Below are positions 13,447 through 24,000 of a stretch of DNA of 64,000 nt, piece by piece. The stretch is from contig JAENRU010000468.1 in NCBI GenBank assembly GCA_016647705.1, forward strand, positions 1 to 64,000, written 5' to 3'. How positions within the stretch are numbered: position 1 is the first letter of the stretch; each line of letters begins with the position of its first letter. The position numbers and the translations under genes were made by a program. The notes under the pieces are model-generated. The model saw nothing but the letters and a program-made list of their open reading frames with translations, did not search any database and had not been told where the DNA came from. The stretch comes from Eucommia ulmoides. Lineage: Eukaryota; Streptophyta; Magnoliopsida; Garryales; Eucommiaceae.

Positions 13447-14145
13447 GTGGTATTTTTGGTCCAAAACAGACGCAATCAAATTTTTGAGTCAAACTTGTTC
13501 TTTTTGGACTTTTTCTGGGCGTTTTGCTCTGAAGACCGTTTCACCCCAAAAAGTGGTAGTTTCCGCCAAAAATGGACGTATTTGATTTTTGGTTTCAAAA
13601 TTGGTTTTCTGGGATATTTTCGGTGCATTTTGCCCAGTAGGCCGTTTCTGCCCGAAAAAGTGGTATTCTTCGTCCAAAAGGGACGAAGTTTAATTTTCGG
13701 GTCAAACGCGGTCTTCTTGGGATTTTGTTGCTATTTTCTCGAGAAAAATGGTATTTTCGGTCCAAAACGGACGCAGTCGAATTTTTGAGTCAAAGTTGGC
13801 CATTTTGGGATTGTTGTTGGCGTTTTGCTCTGCAGACCGTTTCACCCCCAAAAAGTGGTAGTTTTCGCCAAAAATGGACGCATTTGATTTTTCATTTCAA
13901 AATTGGTTTTTTTTGGGTATTTTGCGCGCGTTTTGCACAGTATGCCGTTTCTGCCAAAAAAATTGGTATTCGTCGTCCAAAATGGACGAAATTGAATTTT
14001 CGGGTCAAACGCGTTCTTCTTGGGCCTTTGACGATATTTCATCCCAAAAAGTGGTATTTTTTGTCCGAAAATGGAGAAAATTTAATTTTTGCGTCAAATT
14101 TGGTCTTTTGCGGCCATTTATAGCCGTTTTTCTTTGAAGGCCGTT

Positions 14146-14156
14146 ATAGGATCCGC
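14146..14156. other. Satellite / CRM-element junction (left)
   Basis: Satellite homology ends after 'gaaggccgtt' (14145) and homology to the related LTR at 37671-38480 begins at about 14157. The 11 bases between match neither side and contain a BamHI site (GGATCC, 14149-14154). The element's LTR lacks roughly its first 35 bp, so this is not a clean insertion edge and no target-site duplication can be seen. A later deletion or a cloning/assembly join would look the same. Confidence 0.6.
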
Positions 14157-15022
14157 TGCATATTCCAATTGGGCCTATTACGAGGGCAAGATCCAAGAAG
14201 ATCAAAGAAGCACTTAATGGGCTAATTCAAGATATATGGACTGAATCTAAAGTCGTAATGCCCAAATTAGGCCCAAATGGCAATCATGGCGTAATCCATC
14301 TCATAAAGGCAAGCAAATGGGCTTAATCATTAACTCAAATGGCCCAAAACATGAGACCCACGAAATTCTACTTATTTGTTTTAGTTTATATCATTTTGTA
14401 AGGCATCAATGCCAATTAATATTTTTATTTTCTAGTATTGATCTTGTAATAAGTATGAAAGGTATCTAGGACTTTTGTTCTTGTAGCCTCCCCCTAGGTG
14501 TGAAAGGCCACCCACTACCTATAGTAGGGTGTGCTAAAGTTGAAAACTTCTTGTGAGAAAAGGACATCCCTAGGTGTGAAAGACCGCCCCCTATCTAAGG
14601 TAGGGTGTGCTTGACCACCCACTAGCCTAGGCTCTCCTTTGTGTTGGTTGCCTATTTAAGAGAGTTGTATTCCATGGGAAAAAACACATTATTACTTGAA
14701 TAATATATCAGATTGAGAGAGTTTTCTCTTGAGTTCTTTATAGAACTTTTCTTTGAACTTATCAAGAATTTCTTGTGGCGTTCAAACACTATAACTTCGG
14801 TTCGTGATTCCATTATAATCTTTGGGTCGAGGTTTGTTATTTTATACCTTCGGTTCGCGTTTCATTCATAAACGTTGGGTCAAGGTTTCCTATCAAATAT
14901 TCTGTATTTTTGTGTTCTTCCTTTCTTTCTTTTCATTTATAAATTTAGATTTTAGATCGATCCTAGCAAAGACACTATAAATTGGTTTCGGGTCTCACTA
15001 ATTCTTGGTGAGGTTCGCATCA
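14157..15022 (+). repeat. 5' LTR (truncated) of the embedded CRM-like element
   Basis: It ends '...ggttcgcatca' directly before the primer-binding site, like the LTR of the minus-strand copy (37671-38480). The 5' end is missing by about 35 bp. The first ~60 codons encode a peptide including 'GPITRARSKKIKEALNG', identical to the LTR-encoded peptide of the other copy although the LTR middles have diverged. A TATA-like CTATTTAAG lies at about 14652-14660 and the 3' part (about 14700-15022) matches the second element well. Confidence 0.85.
14651..14660 (+). promoter_or_regulatory. TATA-like box of the LTR promoter
   Basis: 'cctatttaag' sits at a position equivalent to 'ctatttaagg' on the minus strand of the related LTR (about 37999-38008). 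LTRs of gypsy elements carry their own RNA polymerase II promoter; the transcription start would lie shortly downstream. The function is inferred from position and conservation only. Confidence 0.4.
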
Positions 15023-15601
15023 TTTGGTAATCAGAGCACAGTTCTAAAATCAGGTTTGATCTATCCTTGTTTTTCATTAATTAGTTTCTTTTATTTCATC
15101 TTCAATTCTATTCAGATCTTGTTTAAGTCTTCAATTCTGTTCAGATCTCATTTAAAGCTTCAATTCTGTTCAGATCTTGTTAAGTGTTCAAATCTGTTCA
15201 GATCTTGTTTAAAGTCTTCAAATTTGTTAGATATTATTTAAGGTTATTGTCATCATCATTTAAAAAAAAAAAAAAAAAAACAGAAACAAAAAAAAAAAAA
15301 AAAAAAACGAAAATCCTGTAGCCAAAAAGAGAGCATATTCTTCTTGATCGATTCTATAACTTATCCTTTGTGTTGTCCTTGTTTGTTTTGTTTTCTTTCC
15401 TAAATTTCATTCTTAGTGAAGTAAATCACAGAGTTTGGATTGTTGCGAGAAATTCTGATTGAGATAGGTTAAGTTCAATAAAGAACTAAAAGAGGAAGCT
15501 ACGAGTGGAAAAAGGCAAGAGAGTGTGAGTGACATACTTTGAGTGCAAACACGTGAGGGAGTGTGTGCGGACTTATTCTATAATATTTCTATTTTTAAGA
15601 T
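15023..15601 (+). other. Untranslated leader of the embedded CRM-like element
   Basis: This stretch between the LTR and the gag start has no open frame of note. It contains repeated 'cttcaattctgttcagatc'-like words (15090-15230) and two adenine tracts at about 15262-15306. The second copy has an A-rich leader (T-rich on the + strand, about 37330-37420) in the same place. Confidence 0.7.
15025..15037 (+). other. Primer-binding site, initiator tRNA-Met type with one extra base
   Basis: TGGTAATCAGAGC lies 2 bp after the LTR end. The usual plant iMet site is TGGTATCAGAGC, so this has one additional A. The same variant is present in the second copy (37656-37668, minus strand), so it is a feature of the family and not a local mutation. 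Confidence 0.8.
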
Positions 15602-17383
15602 ATGTCTTCCAGGGGTAACACATCAAACAATGAAGAAGGGGAAGTGACGACCACCATGTTGCAGGCTATGCAACAACAATTTGAATGCATAAATGTGGTG
15701 TTTAATGAAATGCGGGATCGGATGGATAAGCAAGACGCTACTATTGCCGCTTGGCGTGAGGGGCAGCCCCAAGGAGTCCCAAATGCTAGAAGGCAAGAAA
15801 GGCGTGCCCACGTGGAAAATTCTAATGGTGACCACGAGGATGAGTTTGAAAATAATGAAGAACAATCTTCATTAAACGGTGAGGGCTGGTTCGTGCCAAG
15901 GGCAGAAAGGCGTGGTAGAGTTTTCCGCAGAGATCCAAGATGGCGAGATGGGCTTGACCAAAACCTTGGGAACATAAAAATGAAGATACCGTCGTTCCAA
16001 GGAAAAAATGACCCTGAAGCTTACTTGGAGTGGGAGAAGAAGGTGGAGTTGATTTTTGAGTGCCACAATTACTCTGAGGAGAAAAAGGTAAAACTCGCTG
16101 TAATTGAATTTATTGATTATGCTATAATATGGAGGGATCAACTTGTGATGAACAGAAGGAGAAACCATGAGAGGCCAATCGAGTTGTGGGCGGAAATGAA
16201 GGCCGTCATGAGGATGAGGTTTGTCCCTAGTCACTACTATAGGGACTTATACCAGAAGTTATAAAGTCTTACTCAAGGCTATCAGAACGTGGATGATTAC
16301 TTCAAGGAGATGGAGATCGCCATGATTTGGGCTAATATTGAGGAGGACAGAAAAGCCACAATGGCAAGGTTCTTGAATGGGCTGAATCGGGAGATTGCCA
16401 ACGTAGTGAAGTTGCAACACTATGTGGAGTTGGAGGACATGGTGCACATGGAAATAAAGGTGGAACGACAACTTAAACGGAAGGGAACTCGGTCATTTCA
16501 AAACTCGGGCTCCTCTACTTCATGGAGGCCGAATGGGAAGAAAGATGAAGGGGTTGTTTCAAAGTCCAAAATCGAACTACCAAAAAGGAGAGATGATGTG
16601 CCCAATGCTAGCAAAGGTAAAACTGAAACCCAAACTCGTAACCGTGATATTAAATGTTTTCGTTGTTTGGGAGTAGGTCACATAGCTTCACAATGCCCAA
16701 ATAAAAGGACCATGATAGCACGTGTTGATGGAGAAGTGGAAACGGAAAATGAGAGTGAAGATGACCAAATGCCACCACATAAGGATGCTTGTGACGATGA
16801 CATGGAGTACCCGATAGAGGGAGAGTCACTTGTGGCAAGGCGCGCTCTAAGTGCCCAAGTAGCGGAGGATGATATGGAACAACAAAAGGAGAATATTTTT
16901 CATACTAGATGCCACGTCAACAACAAGGTATGTAGTATGATCATTGATGGCGGAAGTTGTACAAATGTGGCTAGCACAACCTTGGTAGAAAAACTGAACT
17001 TACCTACCTTGAAACACCCTAGACCGTATAAGTTGCAGTGGTTGAATGATTGTGGGGAGGTTCGGGTAAATAAGCAAGTGTTAGTTTCCTTTTCAATTGG
17101 GAAGTACAAGGATGAAGTACTTTGTGATGTTGTTCCAATGCATGCGGGTCACATATTGTTGGGCAGGCCGTGGCAATTTGACAGGAAGGTTGCTCACGAC
17201 GTGTTCAAGAATAGACACTCATTCGTCAAAGACAATAAAACCATTACTCTTGTGCCGTTGACTCCAAAACAAGTGTATGAGGATCAAATGAAAATGAAAA
17301 GAGAGAATGAGTTAAAAAAAAATTGTGAGGCCGAGAGTTTAAAAAAAGATGATGAAAAGAGAAAAGAGAGTGAAAGAAAATGA
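15602..17383 (+). pseudogene. gag-protease of CRM-like element, with premature stop
   Basis: A single reading frame from the ATG at 15602 is interrupted by a TAA at 16262-16264 and ends at TGA 17381-17383. The 16262 stop falls where the related element has a glutamine codon, so a C-to-T change (CAA to TAA) explains it. The first part (220 codons) holds the retrotransposon gag capsid region, with '[20 protein letters not shown]' near residues 125-145. The part after the stop carries a CCHC zinc knuckle (CFRCLGVGHIASQC, about 16651-16692) that would bind genomic RNA, and an aspartic protease-type site (IIDGGSCTN, about 16940). Gag would build the particle and the protease would cleave the polyprotein. 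As it stands only a truncated gag could be made. Confidence 0.88.
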
Positions 17384-17392
17384 GAGAAACAA

Positions 17393-18077
17393 ATGAGTTT
17401 TTATGCTAAGGCGAGTGATGTCAAGAGTGCTTTTTATACAAACCAGCCTATGTTTGTACTTTTGTACAAAGAGGCTTGTTTTAATACTAACGAAATTGAC
17501 AAATCTGTGCCTAGTGTTATTGTTTCTTTGTTGCAGGAATATGAGGATGTGTTTCCTGACGAGGTGCCTAGTGGATTGCCACCGATTAGAGGAATAGAGC
17601 ATCAAATAGATTTTGTGCCAGGGGCGGCAATTCCTAACCGACCAGCCTATAGGAGTAATCCGGAAGAGACAAAGGAACTTCAAAGGCAAGTTGAGGAGTT
17701 GCTAGCCAAAGGACACGTAAGAGAGAGCATGAGTCCGTGTGCAGTACCGGTACTACTTGTGCCTAAGAAGGATGGAACTTGGCGTATGTGTGTTGATTGT
17801 CGAGCTATTAACAACATTACGGTAAAATATCGACATCCTATTCTTAGGCTAGATGACATGTTAGATGAACTGCATGGGTCATGTATTTTCACAAAAATTG
17901 ATTTGAAAAGTGGGTATCATCAAATTAGAATGAAAGAGGGTGATGAATGGAAAACTGCCTTTAAAACTAAACATGGATTGTATAGTGGTTGGTTATGCCT
18001 TTTGGTCTAACTAATGGACCAAGTACATTCATGAGGTTAATGAATCATGCATTGCGTGCATTTATAGGCAAATTTGG
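17393..18077 (+). pseudogene. Reverse transcriptase, 5' part only
   Basis: This lies in the same frame as the gag-protease, separated only by the TGA at 17381-17383, so it was originally one gag-pol frame. The frame 17393-18010 contains the RT N-terminal region: '[20 protein letters not shown]', 'CRAINNIT', '[15 protein letters not shown]' (the first catalytic Asp is in the '[11 protein letters not shown]' motif). A small indel near 17985 shifts the frame just before the fingers/palm continuation; homology in another frame runs on to about 18077, where it is cut by satellite. The catalytic YxDD box is absent. The remnant is non-functional. Confidence 0.88.
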
Positions 18078-21000
18078 TCCAAAATTGATGTAGTCGAATT
18101 TTTGCTTCACAGTTGGCCTTTTTGGGCTTTTTGTGGGCGTTTTGCTCTGCAGACTGTTTCACCCCAAAAAGTGGTAGTTTTCGCCAAAAATGGACGCATT
18201 TGATTTTTCATTTCAAAATTGTTTTTTTTGGGTATTTTGGGTGCGTTTTGCTCAGTAGGCCGTTTCTGCCCAAAAAAGTGGTATTCGTCGTCCAAAATGG
18301 ACGAAATTGAATTTTCGGGTCAAATGCAGTCTTCTTGGGGCTTTGTCGCTATTCCATCCCAAAAAATGGTATTTTTTGTCCGAAAATGGAGAAAATTTAA
18401 TTTTTGCGTCAAATTTGGTCTTTTTGGGCCATTTGTGGGCCTTTTGCTTTGAATGTCGTTTCACACCGAAAAGTGATAGTTTTTGTCGAAAATGGACGCA
18501 TTTGATTTTTCATTTCAAAATTGGTCTTTTTGGATATTTTGGGTGCGTTTTGCTCAGTTAGCCGTTTCTGCCCAAAAAAGTGGTATTCTTCGTCCGAAAT
18601 GGACGAAGTTTAATTTTTGGGTCAAACTCAGTCTTCTTGGGCTTTTGTGGCTATTTTCTCATTAAAAGTGGTATTTTCGGTCCAAAACGAACGCAGTCGA
18701 ATTTTTGCATCAAACTTGGTCTTTTTGTGGGCTTTTTGCTCCGAAGACCGTTTTACCCCCCAAAAGTGGTAGTTTTTGTTCAAAATGGACGTATTTTATT
18801 TTTGATTTCAAAATTGGTCTTTTTGGGTATTTTGGGTGCGTTTTGCTGAGTAGGTCGTTTCTATCCAAAAAAGTGGTATTCTTCGTGCGAAACGGACGAA
18901 GTTTAATTTTTGGGTCAAACTCGGTCTTCTTGGGATTTTGTAGCTATTTTCTCTGAAAAAGTGGTGTTCTGGTCCGAAACGAACGCAGTCAATTTTTGGC
19001 GTCAAACTTGGCATTTTTGGGCTTTTAGTGGGTGTTTTGCTCCAAAGACCGTTTTAAACCAAAAAGTGGTAGCTTTTATCCAAAATGGACGCATTTTATT
19101 TTTCATTTCAAAATTGGTGCTGTTGGATAGTTTGGGGGTTTGCTCAATAGGTAGTTTCTGCAAACAAAAAAAAAAAAAAAAAGTGGTATTCTTCGTCTGA
19201 CAAGGACGAAATTGAATTTTTGGGTCAAACTCGGTCTTTTTGGGCCTTTGTCGCTATTTTATCTCAAAAAGTGATATTTTTGGTCCGAAAATGTAGAAAA
19301 TTTAATTTTTGCGTCAAAGTTGGTATTTTTGGGCCATTTGTGCGCATTTTTCTTTCAAGGCCGTTTCACACCGAAAAGTGGTAGTTTTTGTACAAAATAG
19401 ACGCATTTGATTTTTCATTTCAAAATTGGTCTTTTTGGGTGCCTTTTCCTCAGCAGGCCGTTTCTACCCAAAAAATGGCATTCTTCGTCCAAAATGGACG
19501 AAATTTAATTTTTTGGTCAAACTCGGTCTTCTTGGCTTTTGTTGCTATTTTTTCGTGAAAAGTGGTATAATCGGTCCGAAACGGACACAGTCGAATTTTT
19601 ACGTCAAACTTGGCCTTTTTGGGCTTTTTGTGGGCGTTTTACTCCGAATACCGTTTCACCCCAAAAAGTGGTAGTTTTCGTCCAAAATGGATGCATTTGA
19701 TTTTTCGTATAAAAATTGGTCTTTCTTTGGAATTTTGGGGGCGTTTTGCTCAGTAGGCCGTTTCTGCCCAAAAAAGTGGTATTCTTCGTGAGAAACGGCC
19801 GAATTTTAATTTTCGGGTCAACCTCGGTCTTCTTGGGCTTTTGTAGCTATTTTCTCCGAAAAAGTGGTATTTTTGGTCCGAAATGAACGCAGTCAATTTT
19901 TGGCGTCAAACTTGGCATTTTTGGGCTTTTAGTGGGTGTTTTGCTCCAAAGACCATTTCAAACCAAAAAATGATAGCTTTTATCCAAAATGGTCGCATTT
20001 GATTTTTCATTTCAAAATTGGTCTTTTTGGATATTTTGGGATGTTTGCTCAATAGGTCGTTTCTGCACAAAAAAAAGAGGTATTCTTCGTCTGAGAAGTA
20101 CAAAGTTGAATTTTTGGGTCAAACTCGGTCTTTTTTGGCCTTTGTCGCTGTTTTATCCCAAAAAGTGGTATTTTTGGTCCGAAAATGGAGAAAATTTAAT
20201 TTTTGCGTCAAACTTGGTGTTTTGGGGCCATTTGTGGGTGTTTTGCTTTGAAGGCTGTTTTACCCCGAAAAGTGGTAGTTTTTGTCCGAAATGGACGCAT
20301 TTGATTTTTCGTTTCAAAATTGGTGTTCTTGGGTATTTTGGGTGCGTTTTGCTCAACAGGCCGTTTCTGCCCAAAAAAGTGGTATTCTTCGTCGAAAATG
20401 GACGAAGTTTAATTTTTGGGTCAAACGCAGTCTTCTTTGGATTTTGTTGCTATTTTCTCATGAAAAGTGGTATTTTTGGTCCAAAATGGATGTAGTCGAA
20501 TTTTTGCGTGAAACTTAGCCTCTATCGGCTTTTCGTGGGCGTTTTGCTCTGCAGACCGTTTCACCCCAAAAAGTGGTAGTTTTCGTCCAAAATGGATGCA
20601 TTTGATTTTTCGTAAAAAAAATTGGTCTTTCTTGGGAATTTTGGGGGCGTTTTGCTCAGTAGGCCGTTTCTGCCCAAAAAAGTAGTATTCTTCATGAGAA
20701 ATGGACGAATTTTAATTTTCGGGTCAACCTCGGTCTTCTTGGGCTTTTGTAGCTACTTTCTCCCAAAAGTGGTACTTTTGGTCCGAAACGAGCGCAATCG
20801 ATTTTTGGCATCAAACTTGGCATTTTTGGGCTTTTAGTGGGTATTTTGCTCCAAAGACCGTTTCAAATCAAAAAGTGGTAGCTTTTGTCCAAAATGGACG
20901 AATTTGATTTTTCATTTCAAAATTGGTCTTTTTGGATATTTTGCGGTGTTTGCTCAATAGGTCGTTTCTGCACAAAAAAGTGGTATTCTTCGTCCGAGAA

Positions 21001-24000
21001 GGACGAAGTTGAATTTTCGGGTCAAACTCGGTCTTTTTTGGCCTTTGTTGCTGTTTTATCCCCAAAAAATGGTATTTTTGGTCTGATTTGGTCTTTTGGG
21101 GCCATTTGTAGGCGTTTTGCTTTGAAGGCCGTTCCACACCGAAAAGTGGTAGTTTTTGTCCGAAATGGGCGCATTTGATTTTTCATTTCAAAATTTGTTT
21201 TCTTGGGTATTTTGGGTGCGTTTTGCACAGTAGGCCATTTCTGCCCAAAAAAGTGGTATTCTTCGTCCAAAATGGACGAAATTTAATTTTTGGGTTAAAC
21301 GCGGTCTTCTTGGGATTTTGTTGCTATTTTCTCATGAAAAATGGTATTTTTGGTCCAAAACTGACGCAGTCGGATTTTTGCTTCAAAGTTGGCCTTTTTG
21401 GGCTTTTTATGGACGTTTTGCTCTGCAGATCGTTTCACCCCAAAAAGTGGTAGTTTTCGCCAAAAATGGACGCATTTCATTTTTTATTTCAAAATTGGTT
21501 TTTTTGGGTGCGTTTTGCTCAGTAGGCCGTTTCTGCCCAAAAAAGTGGTATTCTTCATCTGAAATGGACGAAGTTCAATTTTTGGGTCAAATGCGGTCTT
21601 CTTGGGATTTTGTTGCTATTTTCCCATGAAAAGTGGTATTTTTTGTCCAAAACAGATGCAGTCAAATTTTTGCGTCAAACTTGTTATTTTTGGGCTTTTA
21701 GTGGGTGTTTTGCTCCAAAGACCGTTTCAAACCAAAAAGTGGTTGCTTTTGTTCAAAATGGACACATTTGATTTTTCATGTCAAAATTGGTCTTCTTGGA
21801 TATTATGAGGTGTTTGCTCAATAGGTCGTTTATGCACAAAAAAGTGGTATTCTTCATCTAAGAAGGACGAAGTTGAATTTTCGGGTCAAACTCGGTCTTT
21901 TTGGGCCTTTGCCGCGGTTTTATCTCAAAAAGTGGTATTTTTGGGTCCGAAAATGGAGAAAATTTAATTTTTGCGTCAAATTTGGTCTTTTTGGGCCATT
22001 TGTGGGCATTTTGCTTTGAATGCCGTTTCACACCGAAAAGTGATAGTTTTTGTCGAAAATGGACGCATTTGATTTTTCATTTCAAAATTGGCCTTTTTGG
22101 ATATTTTGGGTGCGTTTTGCTCAGTTAGCCGTTTCTGCCCAAAAAAGTGGTATTCTTCGTCCAAAATGGACGAAGTTTAATTTTTGGGTCAAACTCAGTC
22201 TTCTTGGGCTTTTGTGGCTATTTTCTCATTAAAAGTGGTATTTTCGGTCCAAAACGGACGCAGTCGAATTTTTGCATCAAACTTGGTCTTTTTGTGGGCT
22301 TTTTGCTCCGAAGACCGTTTTACCCCCAAAAAGCGGTAGTTTTCGTTCAAAATGGACGCATTTTATTTTTGATTTCAAAATTGGTCTTTTTGGGTATTTT
22401 GGGTGCGTTTTGCTGAGTAGGCCGTTTCTATCCAAAAAAGTGGTATTCTTCGTGCAAAACGGACGAAGTTTAATTTTCGGGTCAAACTCGGTCTTCTTGG
22501 GATTTTGTAGCTATTTTCTCCGAAAAAGTGGTGTTTCTGGTCCGAAACGAACGTAGTCAATTTTTGGCGTCAAACTTGGCATTTTTGGGCTTTTAGTGGG
22601 TGTTTTGCTCCGAAGACCGTTTTAAACCAAAAAGTGGTAGCTTTTATCCAAAATGGACGCATTTGATTTTTCATTTAAAAATTGGTCTTTTTGAATATTT
22701 TGGGGTGTTTGCTCAATAGGTCATTTTTGCACAAAAAAGTGATATTCTTCGTTTGAGAAGGACGAAGTCGAATTTTCGGGTCAAACTCGGTCTTTTTGGG
22801 CCTTTGTCGCTATTTTAACCCAAAAAGTGGTATTTTTTGGGCCAAAAACAGAAAAAAATTAATTTTTGCGTCAAATTTTGTCTTTTTTGTCCTTTTGTGG
22901 GCATTTTGCTTTGAAGGCCATTTCACACCGAAAAGTGGTAGTTTTGTCCAAAATGGACGCATTTGATTTTTCATTTCAAAATTGGTTTTCTTGTATATTT
23001 TGGGTGCATTTTGCTCAGTAGGCCGTTTCCGCCCCAAAAGGTGGTATTCTTCGTCCAAAATGGACGAAGTTTAATTTTTGGGTCAAACGCGGTTTTCTTG
23101 GGCTTTTGTTGCTATTTTCTCATGAAAAGTGGTATTTTTGGTCCAAAACAGACGCATTCGAATTTTTGCGTCAAACTTGGTCTTTTTGGACTTTTTGTGG
23201 TCGTTTTGCTCTGAATACCGTTTTACCCCCAAAAGTGGTAGTTTTCGCCAAAAATGGACGCGTTTGATTTTTCATTTCAAAATTAGTTTTTTTGGGTATT
23301 TTGGGTACGTTTTGCTAAGTAGGTCGTTTGTCCCGAAAAAAGTGGTATTCTTCGTCCAAAATGGATAAAGTTTAATTTTTGGGTCAAACGCGGTCTTCTT
23401 GGGATTTTGTTGCTATTTTCTCATGAAAAGTGGTATTTTTGGTCTAAAATGGACGCAGTCGAATTTTTGCGTCAAAGTTGGCCTTTTTGGGCTTTTAGTG
23501 GGCATTTTGCTCTGCAGACCGTTTCACCCCAAAAATGGACGCATTTGATTTTTCATTTTAAAATTGATTTTTTTTTGGGTATATTGGGTGCGTTATGCTC
23601 ATTACGCCGTTTCTGCCCAAAAAATTGGTATTCTTCATCCAAAATGGACGAAGTTTAATTTTCTGGTCATACGTGGTCTTCTTGGGATTTTGTTGCTATT
23701 TTCTCATGAAAAGTGGTATTTTTGGTCCAAAACTAACGCAATCGAATTTTTGCGTCAAACTTGGTCTTTTTGGACTTTTTCTTGGCGTTTTGCTCTGAAG
23801 ACCGTTTCACCCCAAAAAGTGGTAGTTTTCGCCAAAAATGGACGCATTTGATTTTTTGTTTCAAAATTGGTTTTTTTTGGGTATTTTGGGTGTGTTTTGC
23901 TCAGTAGGCCGTTTCTGCCCAAAAAAGTAGTATTCTTTGTGCGAAATGGACAAAGTTTAATTTTCAGGTCAAACTCTGTCTTCTTGGGCTTTTGTAGCTA

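Larger units (their letters stand above)
1..14145 (+). repeat. Satellite array A, ~301-bp trimeric monomer, homogenised
   Basis: The whole interval is one head-to-tail tandem array, all in one orientation, and it begins before the window. Anchors such as 'gtccaaaatgg' recur at about 115, 207, 312, 416, 509, 612, 718, 811 and 915, so subunits of roughly 92, 105 and 104 bp repeat as a 301-bp unit. That gives about 47 monomers. Each subunit begins near 'aaagtggta' followed by a '(g)tccaaaatgg' core and 'aatttttgggtcaaa'-like sequence. The subunit that begins with 'gtggtattcttcg' carries a 9-bp dyad. Open frames up to 240 codons exist in several frames but are a by-product of few stop triplets in the repeat; 301 is not a multiple of three and the frames do not persist. 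I see no gene here. I cannot match the family to a named satellite. Confidence 0.95.
14157..18077 (+). mobile_element. CRM-like Ty3/gypsy retrotransposon, truncated at both ends, inside the satellite
   Basis: The fragment runs 5' LTR (lacking its first ~35 bp), primer-binding site, A-rich leader, gag, protease and the first part of reverse transcriptase, then stops abruptly in RT at about 18077 where satellite resumes. RNase H, integrase and the 3' LTR are missing. It is a diverged relative of the element at 31598-38480: the coding regions align closely but the LTR middles differ. Assignment to the CRM (centromeric chromovirus) clade rests on LTR and PBS type, gag-pol style and a pol C-terminus encoded in the LTR, as judged from the second copy; a phylogeny would settle it. 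The satellite phase on the two sides does not match, so at least ~200 bp of satellite was lost or rearranged. Confidence 0.85.

Noticed and set aside
15-14137. Dozens of open frames of 60-240 codons in the satellite, Phe/Trp/Lys-rich, on both strands
   Set aside because: They repeat with the satellite, overlap in several frames, change frame with the 301-bp period and start at arbitrary ATGs; AT-rich repeat lacking stops explains them.
14146-14156. Target-site duplication around the embedded CRM fragment
   Set aside because: Both ends are truncated and the flanking satellite phases do not match; no duplication can be defined.
15593-17892. Minus-strand frames opposite the gag-protease-RT of the embedded element
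   Set aside because: Shadow frames; the + strand has zinc knuckle, protease and RT motifs.
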